Assembly (NCBI GenBank): GCA_002396125.1
Contig: DGWL01000075.1
Coordinates: 1 to 41,661 of the forward strand
DNA length: 41,661 nt
Source of the DNA: Porphyromonadaceae bacterium UBA4259
Lineage (GTDB): Bacteria > Bacteroidota > Bacteroidia > Bacteroidales > Muribaculaceae
Reading direction: 5' to 3'
The notes below the pieces were generated by a model, which had not been told where the DNA came from, did not search any database, and saw only the letters and a list, made by a program, of their open reading frames with translations. The position numbers and the translations under genes were made by a program. This document shows positions 35,800 to 41,661 of this stretch, in pieces (the stretch's first letter is position 1; each line of letters opens with the position of its first letter).

Positions 35800-36924
35800 T
35801 CACTGAGCCTCCTTAACGAGGTAAATCATAGTGGGGAAGTGGTCGCTGTAGCCGTTCAGGAACACACCGCCGCTGTAGGTGCGCAGTGGGTAGCCCTTAC
35901 GGTCGCCTTCTTCCGACTTGAGGAAGTCGCGGTTCAAAGCCTCGCAGCGCAGGTAGGTGAGTTGTGGCTTGTGCTTGCTCTTGTAGTGCTTGGTGAAGAA
36001 ACCGTTGCACATGATTTGGTCAAAGAGGTTCCATTGTCCCTTGTAGGCTAGAGTACCAACGCCCTTGGCGAGCACGTTCCAGAAGGGGTTGAACATGTCG
36101 TCGGCTTCGTCAACGTCGTCGATGTGGCGCTTGCCGCCCACAGCCTCGGCACACGACTTGTCCATGGGGTCGTCGTTAAGGTCGCCCATGAAGATGATGC
36201 CAATGTTGTCGCCATGCACGTTCACGAGCGAGTCGATGGTGCGACGGCACATGTAGCCGGCAGCCTCACGCTTGGGACTTGAAGCCTCTTGCCCGCCCAG
36301 TCGCGAAGGCCAGTGGTTAACCATCACTGCCACGGTGTCGCCGGCGAGCAGTCCCACCACGCAAATCTGGTCGCGAGTGCGGAAGTTCTCGTTCCACTCA
36401 TAGTCGAGCTTGCGGTCGTCGTCGGCTTCTTCGCGTGCGCGAGCGAAGTCTTGCTCGCTCAGGCGCTGGTTAGTGACGTTGAGCACGCGGAAGTAACGCG
36501 GGTTGTAGAGCACTCCCACATCCACGCCGCGGCGGTCGGGACTATCGTGATAGTCGGCAATCTGCAGTCGCCAGTCGCGAATTTGCGGGTCGCGCACCAA
36601 GTCTTGCAGCACGGTGACGTTTTCAATCTCGCTCACGCCAATGATGGCAGGCCCCATGGGGGTGCTCTTTGTCTTCATCTGCGAGATGGCATAGGCCATG
36701 CGGTTGATTTTCGACCAGTATTTGCGCCCGTCCCATTGGCGTGCGCCACCGGGAGAGAATTCCAGGTCGTAGGTGCCATTGCTGTTGATGGTGTCGAAGA
36801 GGTTCTCAAGGTTGTAGAACATAACGCCATACATGTTGTAGCGCTTTGCTTGTGCATCGTCTTGAGCGTTGATTGCTGGTGCCATAACCAGTGCCACCAG
36901 AGCGGCGAGAAGTAATTTCTTCAT
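35800..36924 (-). CDS. Secreted endonuclease/exonuclease/phosphatase-family protein
   Basis: This is a 374-residue exported hydrolase. The ATG at 36924 (MKKLLLAALVALVMAPAINAQ) begins a clean signal peptide; a TTG at 36936 is less likely. Motifs of the EEP fold are in order: YNLENLFD near the start, IGVSEIEN (metal Glu), DVGVLYNPRYF, MVNHWPSRLGG (catalytic His), FMGDLNDDPMD (Asp/Asn) and YSDHFPTM (final catalytic Asp-His). It could cleave DNA, RNA or phosphodiesters outside the cytoplasm. It is the second member of a run of nuclease genes in the same direction. Confidence 0.88.
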   Translation of the reverse strand: MKKLLLAALVALVMAPAINAQDDAQAKRYNMYGVMFYNLENLFDTINSNGTYDLEFSPGGARQWDGRKYWSKINRMAYAISQMKTKSTPMGPAIIGVSEIENVTVLQDLVRDPQIRDWRLQIADYHDSPDRRGVDVGVLYNPRYFRVLNVTNQRLSEQDFARAREEADDDRKLDYEWNENFRTRDQICVVGLLAGDTVAVMVNHWPSRLGGQEASSPKREAAGYMCRRTIDSLVNVHGDNIGIIFMGDLNDDPMDKSCAEAVGGKRHIDDVDEADDMFNPFWNVLAKGVGTLAYKGQWNLFDQIMCNGFFTKHYKSKHKPQLTYLRCEALNRDFLKSEEGDRKGYPLRTYSGGVFLNGYSDHFPTMIYLVKEAQ

Positions 36925-37174
36925 AGATTTATCCAAGTTTGAGTGTTGAAATTTTGCCTAGTTATCAATTAATTTCCAAATTTACTACTTTTTCTTGAAA
37001 TGGCACACGATTTTCAGGAAAAAGTGGAAAATAAAGTATGCAAAGTCATGTTATATGAAATGACTAAAGACAAGTCGTTACACTTGGCGATGTGCAAAAC
37101 ACATTCAAGTCAACGACTTGTCCATTACATAGTGACACGAGTTATGGTCACTTATTTGGCAAACTGGTGAAGCG
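36925..37174. other. Intergenic region with a long hairpin
   Basis: Between the stop of the second endonuclease and the start of the EEP gene lies a 54-base hairpin (37069-37122). GACAAGTCGTT (37069-37079) pairs with AACGACTTGTC (37112-37122), inside it ACTTG (37082-37086) with CAAGT (37106-37110), and ATGTG (37090-37094) with CACAT (37100-37104). A near-consensus -7 box (TGACTTTG on the minus strand, 37048-37041) lies just downstream. It may end the upstream transcript or regulate the EEP gene. Confidence 0.55.
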
Positions 37175-39031
37175 CTATTGGGAATTGTCCCAATAGGTTG
37201 CAGTCGCTTCTACAGTGGATTCTATATCATCTGGGAGATTACAGAAGAAGTCGATGCCTGTGCGCAACTCGAGTTCATCGATTGAGATGCGGTTGGTTAT
37301 AACTGAAGATGGAGCTTCGTTATTTGACTGCTTCTGTTCTGTCCATAATGCGAAAGCCTTATAAGAGTTTGTAGATTTAGTGTAATACAAGAAAGCCATG
37401 TAGAAGTACTTGGGAACAACCAATATTTGTCCTGAGCCATCGGTCGTTGTTGTTATAATACCTGATATATATGAACTATTAAGGGTTACGTTATCAATTG
37501 TTGCAGCCTTAATTACATAGAGTGTGTCGGTGTTATTAGTAGGTTGCCATTTTGTCCTTACATAGCCTTCAAGTGTAGCCCAGCATGAACTGCCATTGTG
37601 ATTTTGATATTGTGGTTGCATGTTCGTCATAAAGAATGTCTGCTTATTTTGCTCTTCAGAACACAACCTATCAGCACTTGGACAAAGATGCCCTCTAGAG
37701 TAGGTGCTACTTTGTGTGTATGAGTTAGAAGGTGAAGTTGTTACTGCAGGATCGGCTTTAAAACTATCCTGTCTTTGTGTATTATCTTCATTATTCTTAG
37801 CACACATCGTATAGCAAGTCCAGCGGTTGGCAATTTTATTATTGTCCCATTCAATAGAGTAGGTTATTCCATAATCGGCAGTTGCTTTTACTACTCGCTG
37901 ATTGCCACTTGATGTGTTAATATGTGGGAACTCAAGTCGCCAAGAATAATCGTCGGTACTTTGGTTTGTAAAAGATGGGTCAGCTTTCGACTTTGGAATA
38001 TTCATTCCAGGTATATTCCAGTTGGCATTCACGTTGTTGTCGGTTGTAGAGCCTGAGTTAATTGTGAATGTTGCTGTTGCGACTGCACTTGACACACCAT
38101 CCTTGACAGCGATTGCTTTTATGGTGGTTGTAGTGCTCACTGTGATTGCGGCAGTGTAGCGTGTTGAACTGCTGGTGGGGGTAGTGCCATCGGTGGTGTA
38201 GTAGATGGTTGCTCCGCTGGTTGTTGTGGTAATGGTCACAGTTTGTGCTACTGAGTAGGTCCCGCCAGCAGGAGAGAATGAGGGCGCAGCTACTGTGGTT
38301 GGAATTACCGAGCCACCATTGTCCTCAACATATAGCTGGACTGCTGTGCCTGAAGTACTGGCATTGAAGTTACTGTAGTATGAACCAGAGTTATAGAATA
38401 TTTTGTGACTTGTATTCTGCTTATTGGTTATAGTTGTATTATTACCGTTGAGTTCAATTTCAATAATCCACTTAGCATTATCATTAGTGGCACTTGTTAC
38501 GCTATTTAGCTGGCTACTGGAGTTATTAGCAAGGTAGTAGCTACCATCATTGAAAGTCCAGCTTCCGTTTGAGCCACCAAGGGTGAAGATGCTCACATTG
38601 CTTTCGTTTTCGACTGTTGCGGTGCCGTTGTTTAGCTTGATGCCACTGGTAACAATTGAGCGGTAATTGTTGTTGTAGATGCCACCCATTGCTCCGCTTT
38701 TATCCTCACACACAATTATATACCTCTTTCCGGCTTCGAGTTGGTCGGTTGAGATGATGCGGGTGAAGGTGGTGGTGTCGTAGACGATTGATTTGATTTG
38801 TGAGTAGAGGTAGTCCTCGCTGGTGGTTGCGGTGATGTAGAGCTTGATACCCACAGCACCTTCCTGGTTAAACTTGCCGCCCACATAGGTGACGTGGTCG
38901 AGCTGGCTGGCGTCGCGCTTAATCACTTGCCCATTCTTGAGGGTGATGGTGATGTTTTGGAAATCTACTGCGGCATTGGCAGCGATGATTGTCATTAAGC
39001 CCATGAGGGCGACGAGTAATGCTTTCTTCAT
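37175..39031 (-). CDS. Second secreted DNA/RNA non-specific endonuclease (CHB_HEX type)
   Basis: The 618-residue protein has a signal peptide (about 1-20), an N-terminal region with LKNGQVIKRDASQLDHVTYV, a ricin-like or lectin-like middle (about 95-240), a chitobiase-C-like domain (about 250-325, IYYTTDGTTPTSSSTRYT), then a NucA/EndA nuclease domain (about 335-618). The core motif is SRGHLCPSADR with base His448; the metal Asn is probably Asn479. The C-terminus, FFCNLPDDIE followed by VEAT, is nearly shared with the nuclease at 27523-29373, so they are paralogues, but this one lacks the dockerin-like module. The 37175-38500 half has clearly lower GC than the 5' end. It is co-oriented with and 21 bp after the surface-protein gene. 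Confidence 0.88.
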   Translation of the reverse strand: MKKALLVALMGLMTIIAANAAVDFQNITITLKNGQVIKRDASQLDHVTYVGGKFNQEGAVGIKLYITATTSEDYLYSQIKSIVYDTTTFTRIISTDQLEAGKRYIIVCEDKSGAMGGIYNNNYRSIVTSGIKLNNGTATVENESNVSIFTLGGSNGSWTFNDGSYYLANNSSSQLNSVTSATNDNAKWIIEIELNGNNTTITNKQNTSHKIFYNSGSYYSNFNASTSGTAVQLYVEDNGGSVIPTTVAAPSFSPAGGTYSVAQTVTITTTTSGATIYYTTDGTTPTSSSTRYTAAITVSTTTTIKAIAVKDGVSSAVATATFTINSGSTTDNNVNANWNIPGMNIPKSKADPSFTNQSTDDYSWRLEFPHINTSSGNQRVVKATADYGITYSIEWDNNKIANRWTCYTMCAKNNEDNTQRQDSFKADPAVTTSPSNSYTQSSTYSRGHLCPSADRLCSEEQNKQTFFMTNMQPQYQNHNGSSCWATLEGYVRTKWQPTNNTDTLYVIKAATIDNVTLNSSYISGIITTTTDGSGQILVVPKYFYMAFLYYTKSTNSYKAFALWTEQKQSNNEAPSSVITNRISIDELELRTGIDFFCNLPDDIESTVEATATYWDNSQ

Positions 39032-39052
39032 TGTTGTGTCCTCCTCATGTGT

Positions 39053-40807
39053 TTATTGTTTAACAATCTTTTTGCCGTTCACTATGTATATGCCCGGTGG
39101 CAACTCGCTGAGCGGTCGCGTGAGCCGCTGTCCCATCAGGTTGTAGATGATAGTTTCGGTGGGTTGGATTGGGTGGGTTGTTACCGTGCTGATGGCGGTA
39201 ATGGTGCCGCCGCTGGTTCCCAGGTCGAGCATCGTTCCCGCGCCGCTTGGCATTGTGATGTAGCCGCCTGTAGCCGCCACATCGCGGTCGCCGGACAGTG
39301 ATGTCCAGCTGAGCTGGTTGTCACTGGTGATGACTGCTGTGGAGTTGCTTGCTGCAAGGGTGGTAGGCTCGTAGGTTCCCACGAGTGAGTAGTCGCTTGC
39401 CCATGACGGGCTGCCTGTGGCCATGAGTCCCATGAGTCCCATGGCACCCTGGGTGGTGGTGATGCTCTTGGTCACGGTGCTGGCCGCATTCTTGCTCAGT
39501 GTCACGCCATTGAATGTTGTGCTTGCCGCGGTGGATGAGTTAGGTCTCACCAGGTAGGGAACTCCGGCCTGCATCGAGCCGTCGGTTGGGGTGAATTTCA
39601 TCACTCCACCGGTGATGGTTATGGGCGTGCCCTGAGCGTCGTAGGTCGTGACGTCGCCTTGCTCCACGCCGGTGTATTGCATCACATCGCCGTCAAATTC
39701 GTCGATGTCGAAAGGCAGGGTGAGCACTTGCCACTGCGAACTCCTGAGCTGGCGCTTGAGGCGAACGTCGGTGTTGGCTATGTCGGCATTGGGTGTGGTG
39801 AACATCTTCTCGCTGTCGATGACGTGGGTGATGGGGCTGTGGTTGAGGTCGTCGACGGGGTAGAGCGTGCCATTGGCGGCGATGGCGCTGATGTCGACGA
39901 TGGCTCCCTCATAGGCCTGGTCGGTATAGGACAGATTGAATTTATTGGCGTTGACGTTGCTGCCTGTCACTTCCATTTCGTTGACTTTCACCCAGTTGGC
40001 GAGGTTGTTGTCTAACTCGCTATAGTCAATCTCGGTGGGGCGGGTAGTTTCTTCGGTAACGGGGTCGGCAATCACGAGTTGGTCGGTATTGGTGAGGCCG
40101 TCAATGGACTGGAATTGTGGAATGCCGTCGTTGCCCACAGTGTATTTGCCTGTAATCCAGCCAGCGAGGTGCTGATTGTAGGCCATTGCGCGGTTGGGTG
40201 AGATGCCTGTCATGCGCATGGCGCCGGTGTTGTCGCGCACGTAGGCATCAACAGTGCCGCAGTTGCCGGCTTCCACATGGGTCACACGCGCTTTATAATC
40301 ATCGGGTAGATAGAGTTGCACTGTTGTGCCAGCCTCCACCCTTTTGAATGCCGCAATCCCCGTGACAGTGGGAGTGGAAGGGGTGGCTTCGTAGGTAACT
40401 GCAATGGCTGATAGGCGGCGATTGCCCGAAGTGCCACCTATTGTGAATTTTACTGATTTAGCACTACCTGTCCATGTGCCATTAGAATAGGACCCAACAT
40501 CGGTAGTGATGGCATTAGTGCCATCGCCGCTACCAAATGTTATTTCAATCTTGGTAATTGTTTTACTTGTTGATGCTACGGTAAAATAATTGCCTCCATA
40601 GGCTCGAATAGCTGTGCCCGAGGTATAATATCTAGGGGGATTGCTGTTTGTACCTTTATTAAATGTAATTGTGAAAGATGTTCCACTAATATTAGTGATT
40701 TCCTCTTCATTGGAAAAACCTTTTTCTGAAAACGTGATTGTCTCATCGGCCGCCCAGGTGGAGGTTATTGCCAGCGAAAGCAATATTGCTGTGAATATTT
40801 TTTTCAT
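39053..40807 (-). CDS. Exported surface protein with Por-type tail, function unknown
   Basis: The 584-residue protein starts at ATG 40807 (MKKIFTAILLSLAITSTWA, signal peptide); the longer ORF upstream has no signal-like start. About residues 20-125 form a beta-sandwich (ETITFSEKGFSNEEEITNISGTSF) similar in style to the N-terminus of the dockerin endonuclease. The middle has OB-fold/DUF-like segments (WITGKYTVGNDGIPQ) and the end, with YNLMGQRLTRPLSELPPG and IYIVNGKKIVKQ, is a typical Por/T9SS-like sorting tail. It precedes the second endonuclease by 21 bp, so it is likely co-expressed. I cannot name a function. Confidence 0.75.
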   Translation of the reverse strand: MKKIFTAILLSLAITSTWAADETITFSEKGFSNEEEITNISGTSFTITFNKGTNSNPPRYYTSGTAIRAYGGNYFTVASTSKTITKIEITFGSGDGTNAITTDVGSYSNGTWTGSAKSVKFTIGGTSGNRRLSAIAVTYEATPSTPTVTGIAAFKRVEAGTTVQLYLPDDYKARVTHVEAGNCGTVDAYVRDNTGAMRMTGISPNRAMAYNQHLAGWITGKYTVGNDGIPQFQSIDGLTNTDQLVIADPVTEETTRPTEIDYSELDNNLANWVKVNEMEVTGSNVNANKFNLSYTDQAYEGAIVDISAIAANGTLYPVDDLNHSPITHVIDSEKMFTTPNADIANTDVRLKRQLRSSQWQVLTLPFDIDEFDGDVMQYTGVEQGDVTTYDAQGTPITITGGVMKFTPTDGSMQAGVPYLVRPNSSTAASTTFNGVTLSKNAASTVTKSITTTQGAMGLMGLMATGSPSWASDYSLVGTYEPTTLAASNSTAVITSDNQLSWTSLSGDRDVAATGGYITMPSGAGTMLDLGTSGGTITAISTVTTHPIQPTETIIYNLMGQRLTRPLSELPPGIYIVNGKKIVKQ

Positions 40808-40845
40808 AAATATATAGAAAATGGATTGGCTTATAGAATTAGTTG

Positions 40846-40878
40846 CAAAGTTAGTGAAAAACAGTGGTTTTTGCCAAA
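40846..40878 (-). promoter_or_regulatory. Promoter of the surface protein/endonuclease operon
   Basis: On the minus strand TTTG (40878-40875) and TAACTTTG (40853-40846) are 21 bp apart. The predicted start is about 30 bases before the ATG at 40807, which supports that start. Confidence 0.65.
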
Positions 40879-40972
40879 AAAGTAGGATATTTTCAGTGAA
40901 AGAATGCGTTTGAACGATGAAGACATCATTATATGTTGCCGAGCATAAATCCGGCTCTATGCTGTGATGCAC

Positions 40973-41215
40973 CTCTGCCGAAGGCAGAGCTCTGCAAGCG
41001 TTTGTAGGTGGCGATGTCGTGTGCTACGCATCTGCCGGAGTGAGGATGATGTCGTGCGCTTTGATACTATTGGATTGGATGCGATGTGGCGTGTGATGCG
41101 CATCTGCCGGGGTAAAGATGATGTCGTGTGTGCTATGTTTTTGCCGTAGTGAAGGCGATGTCGTGTGTGCTGCACCTCTGCCTCCGGCAGGATAGAGTCA
41201 AGTGCCACGCTGGCG
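40973..41215. repeat. Degenerate ~36-bp tandem repeat
   Basis: The motif GATGTCGTG recurs at 41012, 41048, (degenerate at 41083), 41120 and 41157, giving a period of 35-37 bp. CTGCCGGAGT or close variants recur at 41031, 41104, 41141 and 41178. The unit is roughly CTGCCGGAGTGAAGATGATG plus about 17 bases. On the minus strand an 83-residue repetitive ORF (40957-41208, with RQMRITRH and RQMRSTRH) spans it, but it is very basic, low in complexity and overlaps the repeat exactly, so I do not call it a gene. Confidence 0.6.
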
Positions 41216-41235
41216 CGAGAAAATTAGTGCGCCGG

Positions 41236-41661
41236 CGGGCGGCGACTCTTCTAACCGTAAGGGTACACTAATTCATTAATAATCAAACAAGATCAACAAA
41301 ATACAACAAAATCAACAAAAAAAATTGTTTTCTTTGTCAGGGCTTGTTGTTTTTGTTTGATTTCCGTCAGCAATTGTCCTTAATAAAACATCAACTAAGA
41401 TATTGTCCTTAATTGTCTTAAAGAAGCTTCAATTTCCGCCCATCGGGCGGCAACCCTTCCAACCGTAAGGATACACCAATTCATTAATAATCAAACAATA
41501 TCAACAAAAAACATCAAAATCAACAAAAAAAATTTTGTTTTCTTTGTCAGGGCTTGTTGTTTTTGTTTGACTTCCGTCAGCAATTGTCCTTAATAAAACA
41601 TCAACTAAGATATTGTCCTTAATTGTCTTAAAGAAGCCTAAATTTCCGCCCGGCGGGCGGC
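41236..41661. repeat. ~209-bp tandem repeat running off the window edge
   Basis: CGGGCGGC occurs at 41236, 41444 and 41654, giving periods of 208 and 210 bp, with about 95% identity by eye between unit 1 and unit 2. Each unit has CCGTAAGG(G/A)TACAC, an A-rich stretch with repeated ATCAACAAAA, TTGTCAGGGCTTGTTGTTTT, two copies of TTGTCCTTAA, and the boundary inverted repeat CCGCCC/GGGCGG (41436-41450, 41646-41660). The 2-bp period difference is a longer A/T tract in unit 2. A third unit starts at the edge. No ORF of size fits it. Confidence 0.8.

Noticed and set aside
40808..40972. Upstream extension of the last surface-protein gene
   Set aside because: The extension lacks a signal peptide, crosses the consensus promoter at 40846-40878, and the ATG at 40807 begins a clean signal peptide.
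40957..41208. 83-residue basic ORF over the 36-bp repeats
   Set aside because: Its sequence mirrors the tandem repeat, it has no upstream promoter and it overlaps the start region of a real gene.
40973..41661. Possible CRISPR array at the window end
   Set aside because: The ~36-bp units are degenerate and continuous without unique spacers, and the 209-bp units are far too long. No cas gene is nearby.

Overview
The window looks like a contig from an anaerobic gut Bacteroidales, most likely Muribaculaceae or a Prevotella-like relative. The signs are: promoters of the Bacteroidetes type (TTTG, 19-21 bp, TAnnTTTG) before several genes; little Shine-Dalgarno signal; a TonB-dependent receptor/lipoprotein pair; BspA-type leucine-rich repeats; Por-type C-terminal sorting tails; DUF4923, DUF5689 and gingipain-type adhesin domains; and an oxygen-sensitive class III ribonucleotide reductase. 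The family assignment is an inference. No phage, transposase, rRNA or CRISPR array was seen.

Layout. Positions 1-620 hold a free-standing LuxR-type DNA-binding protein. Positions 634-5358 (minus) hold a two-gene unit, a WD40-like protein and a giant N-acetylmuramoyl-L-alanine amidase/propeller protein. Positions 5901-9224 encode a large BspA-like surface protein with a dockerin-like module. Positions 9418-12449 hold enolase, tRNA-Leu(TAA) and an SLC45-like sugar transporter. Then come a small membrane protein (minus), mannose-6-phosphate isomerase and a secreted histidine phosphatase (13465-15772). Positions 16074-18014 encode a gingipain-type adhesin without a protease, followed by a DUF4923 lipoprotein (minus). 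Positions 19198-24259 carry a TonB receptor plus DUF5689 lipoprotein. Positions 24503-27435 carry nrdD-nrdG behind a structured leader with an internal terminator.

The remainder is mostly on the minus strand. There is a dockerin-bearing secreted DNA/RNA endonuclease (27523-29373), then the N-degron operon clpS-clpA-aat (32952 down to 29500). A short plus-strand block follows with tRNA-Arg(CCT), an OmpH/Skp-like protein and a PepSY-like protein. The last genes are a U32 peptidase-family protein, a secreted endonuclease/exonuclease/phosphatase protein, a second secreted DNA/RNA endonuclease and a surface protein (40807 down to 34473). The contig ends in a degenerate ~36-bp tandem repeat and then a ~209-bp tandem repeat that runs off the edge.

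Themes. Three predicted secreted nucleases and a TonB/DUF5689 pair lie within about 22 kb, which suggests capture of extracellular nucleic acid (inference). The strongest candidate for something undescribed is the nrdDG leader: an 8-base repeat lies once in a structured stem and once in the loop of an intrinsic terminator, and the same 5' arm could pair with either copy, which is switch-like logic. Other notable items are the two domain-shuffled nuclease paralogues with different base composition, the amidase-propeller fusion, the protease-free gingipain-type adhesin, and the terminal repeats.
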